Assembly: GCA_029098265.1 (NCBI GenBank)
Contig: JAQXNZ010000191.1
Location: 1 to 32,140, forward strand
Reading direction: 5' to 3'
DNA length: 32,140 nt
Source of the DNA: Clostridia bacterium
Lineage (GTDB): Bacteria > Bacillota > Clostridia > Lachnospirales > Anaerotignaceae
A program made the position numbers and the translations under genes. The notes under the pieces were generated by a model. The model did not search any database. It saw only the letters and a list, made by a program, of their open reading frames with translations, and was not told where the DNA came from. Of the stretch, positions 1 through 9,098 are shown piece after piece. How positions within the stretch are numbered: position 1 is the stretch's first letter; each line of letters opens with the position of its first letter.

Positions 1-35
1 TATTATCCCTCCGGTAATATATATGTGTCAACATC

Positions 36-534
36 GGCTTATTTACATAATAAGCCATTATGATTAAACTTATCTTATTATTTTACATTTCATTACCGAT
101 TGTGTCAACATTGCCCCGTTTTTTTAAGAGAAAAGTAATAATCGAGCAAAGCTCGATCAGTTGAAGCCGCTTATTCTTTGTAAAAAATAAGCGGCTTCAA
201 CTGGTTTATTTTAAGGTATGAACAGCTAGTTTAAATAAATTTCAATGAAATTTTTTAAACTAGCTGTTCTCCAAGGGCGGGCAAAGCTCGCCCTTGGGTT
301 CCACTCAGAAAAACCTTCCCGGTTTTTCTGAAACTTTTCCCGGTGCTGTCAGCTAAATTTGAATTGTGTACAACAGCGAACTTTGTAATTTTGTTTTAAA
401 AAAGTCAACCCTGTCGTAATTCATTTACAACAGGGTCAATAAACTTATATTTAACGAATCTTAACGGAAAAGTTTTGCAGGAACTTTTCCGTTAAGTGCC
501 AATAACAAGTTGAAATCCCAAAGGATTTCAACTT
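36..534. repeat. Intergenic array of at least 8 hairpins/palindromes
   Basis: GGCTTATT..AATAAGCC (36-56); ATCGAGC-AAA-GCTCGAT (141-157); CAGTTGAAGCCGCTTATT..AATAAGCGGCTTCAACTG (158-203); GAACAGCTAGTTTAAA..TTTAAACTAGCTGTTC (220-269); CCAAGGGCGGGC-AAA-GCTCGCCCTTGG (271-297); CAGAAAAACC..GGTTTTTCTG (306-330); ACCCTGT..ACAGGGT (about 409-436); CTTAACGGAAAAGTT..AACTTTTCCGTTAAG (460-496); AAGTTGAAATCC..GGATTTCAACTT (507-534). Confidence 0.85.
80..108 (-). promoter_or_regulatory. Sigma-A-type promoter candidate pointing out of the window (TTGACA-17-TAAAAT)
   Basis: Reverse complement of TGTCAA (103-108) and ATTTTA (80-85), 17-bp spacer. A second TTGACA with a weaker -10 lies at 3-31. Confidence 0.45.
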
Positions 535-2300
535 AAGCAGCTCTGCTGCACAAACCTCTGTGTCATACCGTCTATCATTCCCCTGTCCGTCAGCGTAAGC
601 CCCGGGAGTACCGGCAGAGAAAATACAACCAGCATAAGCAGTGTAAATTCCTCGCCGCAGAGGGATTTTATTGTGTTTTCAATATTCTCAATTTCATCGC
701 TGACCTCTTTGCAGGCATGGGTGCTCATAAGTCCAGCCACAGGAAGCTCAATTGCGCTTATGACCTTTCCGTCCTTTGCGGCACACATGCCGCCTCCTGT
801 TTCCTTAAGTCTTTCGGCACATGCCCATGCGCTGTCTATATCCTTATAAAACACCGTAAAGTTATGGCTGTCATGGGAAACCGTCGTAGCCATAGCGCCC
901 TCTTTCATATCAAAGCAGTCCATTACGGCAATGTTTTTGTCTCCCGAGCCGTATCTGTTTGCAACACAGACGAACTGCAGTTCATCGTGACCATCTATGG
1001 AAACATAACCGTTTTTAACAGGAAGCTCCATCCATCTGCCTGTTTTTACGGCTGCGTTTCCGCCGTTTCTTGTAAGCACAAGTATTTTGGCGCTGTCGCC
1101 GCAGCCCTCCGGTGCTTTCATCAGAAAGTCCTCGGGTGAAGCAATCTGCGGCATGTTTACCGTATTTGGCATATCGGCTATGGGAGATTTATCGTCATCG
1201 GCTGTATATACGCCGTTTTCAGCCACAAGTCTGCCGTCGACAAATACCTCTGAGGGCATATTTCCGTCAAGCCTTTTCACCAGCTGAAAGTCTGCCGCAT
1301 ATCCCGGTGCTATTGCCCCCAAATCCTCAAAGTTGTATTCCCTTGCGGCATTATAGGACGCCAGCTTTATCGCCTCTATGGGTTCCATACCCATTTCAAT
1401 AAGCTTTCTTACAACTGCGTTAATGTGTCCTTTTTCAAGCAAATCCTTGGCATGAACGTCGTCGGTGCATATAGATACATTGTCATGCCAGAGCTGTCCG
1501 TCTATACCCTTTTTCTGCTCAGTCAAAGCATCGATTATGGAGCTTGCTCTGAGATTGATATGCATGCCGTTTCTCAGCTTTTCCCTGACCTCGTCGGCAA
1601 TACTGCTTTCGTGGTCGGACTTGGGCCCGCCGAGTATATAGGCCGCCAGTTCCTTTCCCCTTGCCATAGGAGAATGGCCCTGGAGAAACATATTTCTCTT
1701 TATGCCCTCGTCTATTATGCCGTGCATACGCTCGCAGTCATTGTACACGCCCACATAGTCCATTATCTCCGCTATGCCGACAACTCCGTCCATATCCAAT
1801 ATTTCTCCGACTTCCTCCGCACCGAAGTAAGCGCCGTTGCCCTCCAAAGCAGGAACTGCGGGAACACTGGATGGTGCCAGAACATAATGGCGAATTGCCT
1901 GTTTCTTACCGTTTTCGAGCATAAACCTGACTCCGTCTATGCCCATTACATTTGCTATTTCATGAGGGTCGGTGCATACCGTTGTCGTACCCCATACAGC
2001 CGCTGCTCTGCCCAGGTTTTCGGGCAGCATCATGGAGGACTCCACATGCATGTGGGTATCAATAAAGCCGGGTATCATATATTTTCCGCCGCCGTCATAT
2101 ATCTCTTTGCTTTTGACGGAGGTTTCCTCGCCCTTTTCCCTCACTCTGACAATCATTCCGTCAAGTATATCCACCGAAGCGGGATATATTTCTCCTGTCA
2201 GCACATTGACAAGCTGAACGTTTTCCACAGTCATATCACATTGTATTTTCTGCATAGCCGCGGCAATAAGCCTTGATCTGTCTTTTTTCTGTGTACGCAT
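528..2300 (-). CDS. ade: Adenine deaminase
   Basis: 590-aa ORF; amidohydrolase motif PGFIDTHMHVESSMM, VWGTTTVCTDPHEIANVMG, and the C-terminal adenine deaminase domain pattern. Confidence 0.9.
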   Translation of the reverse strand: MRTQKKDRSRLIAAAMQKIQCDMTVENVQLVNVLTGEIYPASVDILDGMIVRVREKGEETSVKSKEIYDGGGKYMIPGFIDTHMHVESSMMLPENLGRAAAVWGTTTVCTDPHEIANVMGIDGVRFMLENGKKQAIRHYVLAPSSVPAVPALEGNGAYFGAEEVGEILDMDGVVGIAEIMDYVGVYNDCERMHGIIDEGIKRNMFLQGHSPMARGKELAAYILGGPKSDHESSIADEVREKLRNGMHINLRASSIIDALTEQKKGIDGQLWHDNVSICTDDVHAKDLLEKGHINAVVRKLIEMGMEPIEAIKLASYNAAREYNFEDLGAIAPGYAADFQLVKRLDGNMPSEVFVDGRLVAENGVYTADDDKSPIADMPNTVNMPQIASPEDFLMKAPEGCGDSAKILVLTRNGGNAAVKTGRWMELPVKNGYVSIDGHDELQFVCVANRYGSGDKNIAVMDCFDMKEGAMATTVSHDSHNFTVFYKDIDSAWACAERLKETGGGMCAAKDGKVISAIELPVAGLMSTHACKEVSDEIENIENTIKSLCGEEFTLLMLVVFSLPVLPGLTLTDRGMIDGMTQRFVQQSCLS

Positions 2301-2325
2301 CGGAATGATCGTCTCCTTTCAAAAT

Positions 2326-3783
2326 TTATCCAAGCTTTTCTTCGAGCATCTCAATGCCCTTGTTTATTCTCTTTATTGTCTCATCCTTGCCGAGAATAAC
2401 AGCAAGCTCAGTTGCTCCTCCGGGTGATGAAGGCTTGCCTGAAAGGGCTGTTCTTACGGGCCAGAGTATCTGGCCGTTTTTAAGTCCGTTATCCTTGGCA
2501 AGAGCCATAAGTCTCTCATAAAGGGCATCGTTTGTCCATTCCGTCTGTTCTTCAAGCACGGGAACAGTAAGCTTCAGTGAGCTTAACGCTATCTCTTCCG
2601 TAGTTTTCATCTTTTTGTGGATATAAAGCTCTGTTGAATATTCGGGAAGCTCGTCTATGAAATCTATCATTGAAGGTATGTCGTTGAGTGTTTCAAGTCT
2701 TGTTTTAAGAAGCTCGCCGACAAATTTCAGATCAACTCCGGGTGTCTTTACAGCCTCTTTAAGCTTGGGCTCCGCAAGATCCCAATACTTGTCGAAATCC
2801 ATCATCTTGAAGTATTCGCCGTTCATCCATGTGAGCTTTTTGATGTCGAATATGGAGGGTGACTTGCTTATGCCTGCAATGTCAAACTTCTCAATGAGCT
2901 CGTCCATTGTAAATATCTCCTGATTGTCGGAGGGGCTCCAGCCCAAAAGCGCTATATAGTTTACTATAGCGTCCACAAGGTAACCCTCGTTTATAAGATC
3001 CTCAAAGGACTTGTCGCCATGACGCTTAGAAAGCTTATGCTGTGCATCTCTCATAACGGGAGGAAGATGTATATATTCCGGTGCTGTCCAGCCGAAAGCG
3101 TCATAAAGCAGGTTGTACTTAGGTGTTGATGAAAGATATTCACTTCCCCTTACCACATGGGTTATGTTCATTGTATGGTCATCAACTACGTTGGCAAAGT
3201 TATATGTGGGGAAGCCGTCGGACTTGATAAGTATCTGGTCGTCAAGCTCGCTGTTATCTACGGTTATTGTGCCGTATACAGCATCGTCAAAGGATGTTGT
3301 TCCCTCTCTGGGCATAAGCTGACGGATAACAAAGGGCTTGCCCGCCGCAAGGTTTGCCTCTATCTCCTCCTTGGAAAGACCGAGACAGTGTCTGTCATAG
3401 CGTGCAAAGGCATCGCCGTGCTCATTGTTTTCCTTAAGGGAGTCAAGTCTTTCCTTTGTGCAGAAGCAGTAATATGCCTTGCCCTTTTCCACAAGCTCCA
3501 AAGCGTACTTCATATACATACCCATACGCTCGCTCTGTACATAGGGGCCGTACTCTCCGCCCACATCGGGGCCCTCGTCATGCTTAAGGCCTGTCATTTT
3601 CAGTGTGTTGTATATTACGTCAACGGAGCCCTCAACCTTACGCTCCTGATCGGTATCCTCTATACGGAGAATGAATTTTCCGCCCTTGGATTTGGCGATA
3701 AGATATTCATATAAAGCCGTTCTAAGGTTTCCTATGTGCATATAGCCGGTGGGGCTGGGCGCAAATCTTGTTCTAACTTCCAT
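2326..3783 (-). CDS. gltX: Glutamyl-tRNA synthetase
   Basis: 485 aa; class I aaRS HIGH-like motif ([23 protein letters not shown]) and KLSKRHGD (KMSKS-like) motif. Confidence 0.95.
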   Translation of the reverse strand: MEVRTRFAPSPTGYMHIGNLRTALYEYLIAKSKGGKFILRIEDTDQERKVEGSVDVIYNTLKMTGLKHDEGPDVGGEYGPYVQSERMGMYMKYALELVEKGKAYYCFCTKERLDSLKENNEHGDAFARYDRHCLGLSKEEIEANLAAGKPFVIRQLMPREGTTSFDDAVYGTITVDNSELDDQILIKSDGFPTYNFANVVDDHTMNITHVVRGSEYLSSTPKYNLLYDAFGWTAPEYIHLPPVMRDAQHKLSKRHGDKSFEDLINEGYLVDAIVNYIALLGWSPSDNQEIFTMDELIEKFDIAGISKSPSIFDIKKLTWMNGEYFKMMDFDKYWDLAEPKLKEAVKTPGVDLKFVGELLKTRLETLNDIPSMIDFIDELPEYSTELYIHKKMKTTEEIALSSLKLTVPVLEEQTEWTNDALYERLMALAKDNGLKNGQILWPVRTALSGKPSSPGGATELAVILGKDETIKRINKGIEMLEEKLG

Positions 3784-3906
3784 TTCTATACCTCCAAAAT
3801 AATTATCATCTGTTCTTTAAATATATTAAACGCTGAAAGGCAAAAAGTAAAGGGACTTTTGCACTCTGTCCATACAACTGCTGTGCCGTTCCCATTTTAA
3901 AAGCCG

Positions 3907-3935
3907 TTGACAATATCAACAGCTGACCTTATAAT
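3907..3935 (+). promoter_or_regulatory. Perfect-consensus sigma-A promoter for a predicted antisense (antitoxin) RNA
   Basis: TTGACA (3907-3912), 17-bp spacer, TATAAT (3930-3935). No sensible plus-strand CDS follows; the transcript would run antisense into the 3' end of the small toxin ORF. Confidence 0.75.
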
Positions 3936-3941
3936 ATATAT

Positions 3942-4120
3942 AAGAAAAGGATTGCCGCTTTTAGCAGGGCGGCCAGTCCTAAAAATTGTTTTTTGGGAAA
4001 CAACCGTCTAGCTTATGTTAGACGGTTGTTGTTATTTATTCCTGATATTATGTAGCAGGTTAATAACACTAATAATTAATGTCGCAATTTGGATCAGATC
4101 CTGAAATGTAACATAATTCA
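3942..4120 (+). ncRNA. Predicted cis-antisense RNA antitoxin (3' end unknown)
   Basis: Starts about 7 nt after the TATAAT. Contains stem GGATTGCCGC...GCGGCCAGTCC and the perfect stem AACAACCGTCTA-GCTTATGT-TAGACGGTTGTT, and is complementary to the 3' portion of the toxin transcript. Confidence 0.55.
4003..4035. terminator. 12-bp perfect inverted repeat between toxin ORF and antisense RNA; possible shared or bidirectional terminator
   Basis: AACAACCGTCTA/TAGACGGTTGTT immediately downstream of the toxin stop codon; only short U-tracts on either side. Confidence 0.5.
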
Positions 4121-4121
4121 T
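4032..4121 (-). CDS. Small hydrophobic holin-like peptide, predicted type I toxin (Hol_Tox/TxpA-like), 29 aa
   Basis: MNYVTFQDLIQIATLIISVINLLHNIRNK: one hydrophobic helix with basic tail. Strong SD GGGAGGTGA at 4126-4134. The 63-aa ORF in the track uses an upstream start without supported SD. Confidence 0.7.
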   Translation of the reverse strand: MNYVTFQDLIQIATLIISVINLLHNIRNK

Positions 4122-4302
4122 AGTATCACCTCCCTTGCGGAAAGTGACCTGTTTTTTGCACAAGTGCAAAACCGCTCGGCAAAATATCATTCCTCGACTC
4201 ACACAGAAGCAAAGCATCTGCACGTTCGCTCGTCATAAACGATATTTTGTCTCACTAACTAACCGCCAAACGGCAATCCTGTGTGGATTTCTCCACAATC
4301 AG

Positions 4303-4331
4303 AGAATATCATATTTATACATATTCTTCAA
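4303..4331 (-). promoter_or_regulatory. Candidate toxin promoter (TTGAAG-17-TATTCT)
   Basis: Reverse complement of CTTCAA (4326-4331) and AGAATA (4303-4308), 17-bp spacer; implies a structured 5' UTR of about 170 nt. Confidence 0.45.
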
Positions 4332-4379
4332 TTATTTTACAAAACAAATTATATATCATATATTCCGAAGCTTGAAACA

Positions 4380-4410
4380 AGGGCGGCCCAACTTTAGGCC
4401 GCCCATATTT
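4380..4410 (-). terminator. GC-rich hairpin downstream of the 55-aa ORF
   Basis: GGGCGGCC-caactttag-GGCCGCCC in the intergenic region after the stop at 4418. Confidence 0.6.
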
Positions 4411-4417
4411 CATTTAT

Positions 4418-4585
4418 TTACATCATTTTCTGCTCTGCTGCGTCAAGGCAGTCCTCGGCCTTATTCAGCACGTCCTTACCCTGCTGTACCATTCGGCGCC
4501 CCTTGTCCTTATTTTTTGAAAGATAGTAAGCGCCTGCCGCAGCTGCCGCACCTCCGGCAATCATGCCGTTTACAAATCTGCCCAT
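4418..4585 (-). CDS. Small YtxH-like/Gly-Ala-rich membrane-anchored protein (55 aa)
   Basis: MGRFVNGMIAGGAAAAAGAYYLSKNKDKGRRMVQQGKDVLNKAEDCLDAAEQKMM; SD AGGAGGGAC just upstream. Confidence 0.55.
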   Translation of the reverse strand: MGRFVNGMIAGGAAAAAGAYYLSKNKDKGRRMVQQGKDVLNKAEDCLDAAEQKMM

Positions 4586-4607
4586 TTCAGTCCCTCCTGA
4601 ATTAAAA

Positions 4608-4640
4608 AAGTGATGTACCCGTATTTTCGGATACATCACT
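4608..4640 (-). terminator. Rho-independent terminator of the DUF1015/ser operon
   Basis: Minus strand GTGATGTATCCG-AAAA-TACGGGTACATCAC followed by TTTTTT. Confidence 0.85.
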
Positions 4641-4663
4641 ATTATTTGTTTATACTTTTATTT

Positions 4664-5902
4664 TTAATCGAGGGAATGTATGAACAGTCCGCTTCTGAGT
4701 TTAGGCTCAAACCATGTGGATTTGGGCGGCATAATCTTGTTTTCATCGGCAATAGCCATAAGCTGGTCTATGGAAGTGGGATACATTGCAAAGGCAACCT
4801 TCATTTCTCCGCTGTCCACACGCTTTTCAAGCTCTCCCAGTCCTCTTATTCCGCCGACAAAGTCAATACGCTTATCGGTTCTGATGTCGCCGATACCAAG
4901 TATTGGTATAAGCACATTGTCCTGAAGTATTGATACATCAAGTCCCTTAACGGCATCCTTTGACCTTATATTTTCCTTTGCGGTAAGCATATACCATTTT
5001 TTATTAAGATACATGCCGAAATCATACTGCTTTTCGGGCTTTGCTCTGCCGGATACTTCCTTTATATCGAAATTCTCGGAAAGCTTTTTAATAAACTCGT
5101 CCTCCGTCATTCCGTTGAGGTCCTTTACTACACGGTTGTAATCCAGTATTTTAAGCTGGTCCGAAGGGAATATTACAGCCAGATAGTAGTTGAATTCCTC
5201 ATCGCCCGTATAGTCGGGCTTTTCTGCTCTGCGCTTAAGGCCGACCTTTGCCGCCGAAGCGTTTCTGTGATGTCCGTCGGCAATATAGAGATTGGGAACG
5301 TCTTTAAACAGCTCCACAAGTTTATTTATGTCCTCATCGCTGTCTATTATCCATGCTCTGTGCTTTATGCCGTCCTCGGCGGTAAAGTCATAGACAGGAG
5401 CATTTTTCTTTATTCTTTCGATAATCTCCGAAATGGCATCTACCGTTCTGTAGGCAAGGAAAATGGGGCCTGTATTGGCATTGCATATATCAACGTGGCA
5501 TATTCTGTCCTGCTCCTTGTCCTCTCTTGTCAGCTCATGCTTCTTTATTATGCCCTGCATATATTCATCTATGGAGGTGCAGGCAACAAGTCCTGTCTGG
5601 CTTCTGCCGTCCATAGTCAGCTCATATATGTAAAGCATGGACTTTTCGTCCTGAACAAGTATGCCCTTATCTATCATGCCGTAAAGATTTTCCTTTGCTT
5701 TTGCATATACCTCGGGCGAATATATGTCTATACCCTCGGGCAGGTCTATCTCGGCCTTGTCCACATGCAGGAAGGAATAGGGCTTATCAGCCGTCATTGC
5801 TCTGGCTTCCTCGCTGTTTACTACGTCGTATGGCAGTGCGGCAACCTTTTCGGCCATTTCCGCTGTGGGTCTTATAGCTTTGAACTGTCTTATTACAGCC
5901 AT
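4664..5902 (-). CDS. DUF1015 family protein
   Basis: 412 aa; contains LYIADGHHRNASA and the overall DUF1015 pattern; adjacent to serA/serC. Confidence 0.85.
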   Translation of the reverse strand: MAVIRQFKAIRPTAEMAEKVAALPYDVVNSEEARAMTADKPYSFLHVDKAEIDLPEGIDIYSPEVYAKAKENLYGMIDKGILVQDEKSMLYIYELTMDGRSQTGLVACTSIDEYMQGIIKKHELTREDKEQDRICHVDICNANTGPIFLAYRTVDAISEIIERIKKNAPVYDFTAEDGIKHRAWIIDSDEDINKLVELFKDVPNLYIADGHHRNASAAKVGLKRRAEKPDYTGDEEFNYYLAVIFPSDQLKILDYNRVVKDLNGMTEDEFIKKLSENFDIKEVSGRAKPEKQYDFGMYLNKKWYMLTAKENIRSKDAVKGLDVSILQDNVLIPILGIGDIRTDKRIDFVGGIRGLGELEKRVDSGEMKVAFAMYPTSIDQLMAIADENKIMPPKSTWFEPKLRSGLFIHSLD

Positions 5903-5917
5903 TTTATCCGCCCTCTC

Positions 5918-7093
5918 TTATGCTTCCTTGACAATTCTTGCCTTGCAGATGCCGTCTACAGCTTCAAGCTTTGCGGCTATCTCACGGCACTTGCCGTCAA
6001 AGGTATCAAGGTCGATAAGTGTATAAGCCCATTCGCCCTTGCTCTTGTTTACCATGTTGTCGATGTTGAGTCCGAATTCCGAAATGATACTTGATATAGC
6101 GCCGACCATACCGGAAATGTTTTTATGAAGTACGGCAATTCTTGCTTTTCCTGTGTAGGGAATGCTGCATGCCGGGAAGTTTACCGAGTTTTTGATGTTG
6201 CCGTATTCAAGATACTGTTTAAGCTCAACGGCTGCCATTTCCGCACAGTTTTCCTCGCTCTCGGGAGTTGAAGCGCCAAGATGAGGTATGCAGATTACAT
6301 TGTCAAGGGCAATAACGTCGGCATCGGGGAAGTCTGTGATATATTCTGTAATTGTTCCGTTTTCAATGGCTTCCTTAAGGTCTGCAGTCTTTACAAGACC
6401 GCCCCTTGCAAAGTTGAGAAGTCTTGCACCCTTCTTTGTTACGTCGAAAAGCTCTTTGTTGTACATGCCCCTTGTGCTGTCATTGAGGGGTACATGGATA
6501 GTAATATAATCACATGCGGCAACAAGCTCCTCCTTAGTTGCGGCTCTCTTTACCTCGCTTGAAAGGCTCCATGCGGCATCAACGGAAAGGAAGGGGTCAT
6601 AGCCGTATACTTCCATGCCAAGGCTGATAGCTGCGTTGGCAACGAGTACGCCGATAGCACCGAGACCGATAACGCCGAGCTTTTTGCCCATTATTTCAGG
6701 GCCTGTGAACTGTCCCTTGCCTTTTTCAACAAGCTTGTCCACGTTGTCCTTGCCTTTAAGCTCCTTAGCCCATTCGATACCTTCAACAATCTTTCTTGAT
6801 GAAAGGAAGATACCTGTAAGAACAAGCTCCTTAACGGCATTGGCATTGGCACCGGGAGTATTGAATACAACGATACCCTTTTCAGAGCACTTATCAATGG
6901 GAATGTTATTTGTGCCGGCGCCTGCTCTTGCTACTGCGGCAAGGCTTGCGGGAAGCTCCATTTCGTGCATATCAAAGCTTCTGAGTATGATACCGTCGGG
7001 ATCTGCCATTTCGTTTCCGATAATATATTTTTTAGGATTAAGTTTATTTAAACCAACCTCTGAAATTGAATTAAGAGTCAGTACGTTATACAT
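5918..7093 (-). CDS. serA: D-3-phosphoglycerate dehydrogenase (ACT-domain form)
   Basis: 391 aa; LGVIGLGAIGVLVANAA Rossmann motif, ARGGLVKTADL, HLGASTPESEENCA, C-terminal ACT-like region. Confidence 0.9.
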   Translation of the reverse strand: MYNVLTLNSISEVGLNKLNPKKYIIGNEMADPDGIILRSFDMHEMELPASLAAVARAGAGTNNIPIDKCSEKGIVVFNTPGANANAVKELVLTGIFLSSRKIVEGIEWAKELKGKDNVDKLVEKGKGQFTGPEIMGKKLGVIGLGAIGVLVANAAISLGMEVYGYDPFLSVDAAWSLSSEVKRAATKEELVAACDYITIHVPLNDSTRGMYNKELFDVTKKGARLLNFARGGLVKTADLKEAIENGTITEYITDFPDADVIALDNVICIPHLGASTPESEENCAEMAAVELKQYLEYGNIKNSVNFPACSIPYTGKARIAVLHKNISGMVGAISSIISEFGLNIDNMVNKSKGEWAYTLIDLDTFDGKCREIAAKLEAVDGICKARIVKEA

Positions 7094-7108
7094 TTTAGTG
7101 GCCTCCGA

Positions 7109-8191
7109 TTATTTATTTTCCATTTCAAATTTCTTCATAAATTCAACGAGTTTTTCAACGCCTTCAACGGGCATAGCATTGTACATGCTTGCTCTCATGC
7201 CGCCTACTGTTCTGTGTCCCTTAAGGTTTACAAAGCCTGCTGATGTTGCTTCCTTAATGAACTTGGCATTGAGGTCCTCTGTGGGAAGTATAAAGGGTGC
7301 ATTCATAAGTGAACGGTCCTTGGGTACTACAGTACCTTTGAACAGACTGCTCTCGTCAAGGAAGTTGTAGAGTATTCCCGCCTTCTTCTCATTGACAGCC
7401 TGTACAGCCTTTACGCCGCCCTGTTCTTTTACCCACTCAAATACAAGTCCTGCTACATAGATAGCAAAGCAGGGAGGTGTGTTGTAGAGTGAATCGTTGT
7501 CGGCATGTGTCTTGTAGTCAAGCATTGTAGGTGTGAAGTCCATAGCGTTGCCGATAAGGTCATCACGAACGATAACTACTGTTACACCTGCGGGGCCTAC
7601 GTTCTTCTGAGCGCCGGCAAAGAGCAGACCGAACTTGCTTACATCGATTTCTTCCGAAAGTATGATTGAAGAAATATCTGTTACAAGGGGTACGTTTCCT
7701 GTGTCGGGAAGCTCTGTATATCTTGTTCCGTAAATAGTGTTGTTGTATGTAATATAGAAATAGTCTGCTTCGGGATCGAATTTGCTCTTGTCAAGCTCGG
7801 GAATATAGCTGAACACTTTATCCTCCGATGAAGCAACTACGTTTACTTTGCCGTATTTTGAAGCCTCGGATTTTGCTTTCTTTGACCACTGACCTGTGAG
7901 AACGATGTCGCACTTCTTGTTCTTGTTCATAAGGTTGAGGGGAATCATGGCAAACTGTGTTGAGCCGCCGCCCTGTAAGAAAAGTACTTTATAATTATCG
8001 GGAATGTGCATAAGCTCTCTGAGTGTTGCCTCTGCACCCTGGATTATCTTCTCGAAAGGCTTAGATCGATGACTCATCTCCATTACCGACATTCCGGAAT
8101 CACCGTAACAGACAAGTTCCTTCTGTACTTTTTCCAGCACTTCAAGGGGTAACATAGACGGTCCTGCAGAAAAATTATAAACTCTTTCCAT
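7109..8191 (-). CDS. serC: Phosphoserine aminotransferase
   Basis: 360 aa; VYNFSAGPSMLPLEVLEK, MSHRSKPFEKI, FAGAQKNVGPAGVTVVIVRDDL. Confidence 0.95.
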   Translation of the reverse strand: MERVYNFSAGPSMLPLEVLEKVQKELVCYGDSGMSVMEMSHRSKPFEKIIQGAEATLRELMHIPDNYKVLFLQGGGSTQFAMIPLNLMNKNKKCDIVLTGQWSKKAKSEASKYGKVNVVASSEDKVFSYIPELDKSKFDPEADYFYITYNNTIYGTRYTELPDTGNVPLVTDISSIILSEEIDVSKFGLLFAGAQKNVGPAGVTVVIVRDDLIGNAMDFTPTMLDYKTHADNDSLYNTPPCFAIYVAGLVFEWVKEQGGVKAVQAVNEKKAGILYNFLDESSLFKGTVVPKDRSLMNAPFILPTEDLNAKFIKEATSAGFVNLKGHRTVGGMRASMYNAMPVEGVEKLVEFMKKFEMENK

Positions 8192-8324
8192 TGAAAAAAG
8201 CCTCCTTAAAATAATTAGATAATATTAAAAAATAACATGACCTTTAAAGCCATGCAAATAACTGAAATAATGATATTCTGCACAGATGCGCCAAACACGC
8301 TCTGTATTGCTTTAGCTTTTTGTA

Positions 8325-8354
8325 ATTATAGCAACGGCAAAGCGCATTCGTCAA
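8325..8354 (-). promoter_or_regulatory. Promoter of serC-serA-DUF1015 operon (TTGACG-18-TATAAT)
   Basis: Reverse complement of CGTCAA (8349-8354) and ATTATA (8325-8330). Confidence 0.65.
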
Positions 8355-8636
8355 GTAAAACGCTTTATCTGCATACAGTATATAGCGCCGACAATTTTGA
8401 TAGGAATTCGACGAAATATAAACAAACATTATCAAACAAAATTTGTAAAACAAGAAAAATATTTATATATTTCAAAAAATAATTAAAAAAAGTATCCTCG
8501 ATAACACTAATATATAAATATTAACCAAAAAATCAAATTTCAAAAGACATTTGTCCGTGAGTGAAAAATAGAGACTTTTACGCCATTTCAGGCAGTCTAT
8601 CCTTGCCGTAGGATATATTTCTCACATCGGCATAAA

Positions 8637-8667
8637 AAAATCGGAAGGTGAATACACCCTCCGATTA
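8637..8667 (-). terminator. Rho-independent terminator downstream of rplL
   Basis: Minus strand AATCGGAGGGTG-tatt-CACCTTCCGATTTTTTT. Confidence 0.9.
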
Positions 8668-8679
8668 ATACAGTCACAA

Positions 8680-9054
8680 TTACTTAAGTGTGATCTTAGC
8701 GCCAACTTCTTCAAGTTTAGCCTTGATAGCCTCTGCGTCTTCCTTAGAAGCACCCTCTTTAACAACCTTGGGAGCGCCGTCAACGAGCTCTTTAGCTTCT
8801 TTAAGACCAAGACCTGTTACTTCTCTAACTACCTTGATAACTTTGATCTTCTCTGAGCCAACTTCTGTAAGTTCTACGTTGAACTCTGTCTTTTCTTCTG
8901 CTGCGCCTGCTGCGGGGCCTGCTGCTACAACTGCAACACCGGCTGCTGCTGATACGCCGTATTTTTCTTCTGCTGCCTTAACGAGGTCGTTAAGTTCAAT
9001 AACTGTAAGTTCATCAATAGCTGCAAGGATTTCTTCGATTGTTAATTTTGCCAT
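8680..9054 (-). CDS. rplL: 50S ribosomal protein L7/L12
   Basis: 124 aa; [31 protein letters not shown]... [21 protein letters not shown]. Confidence 0.98.
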   Translation of the reverse strand: MAKLTIEEILAAIDELTVIELNDLVKAAEEKYGVSAAAGVAVVAAGPAAGAAEEKTEFNVELTEVGSEKIKVIKVVREVTGLGLKEAKELVDGAPKVVKEGASKEDAEAIKAKLEEVGAKITLK

Positions 9055-9098
9055 TTTATAGCACCTCCAAATTATTTATAAACGATTTACTAAATTTC

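Noticed and set aside
1425-2276. 283-aa plus-strand ORF antisense to ade (and similar antisense ORFs at 5267-6094, 22188-22847, 24249-25352)
   Set aside because: Mirror frames of strongly supported minus-strand genes.
4032-4223. 63-aa version of the small toxin ORF
   Set aside because: The upstream extension (MQMLCFCVSRGMIFCRAVLHLCKKQVTFRKGGDT) overlaps the SD and 5' UTR stems; the 29-aa start has the proper SD.
8192-8324. Possible T-box or other riboswitch upstream of serC
   Set aside because: No T-box core (AGGGTGGNACCGCG) or specifier layout visible; only a weak local hairpin around 8284-8304.
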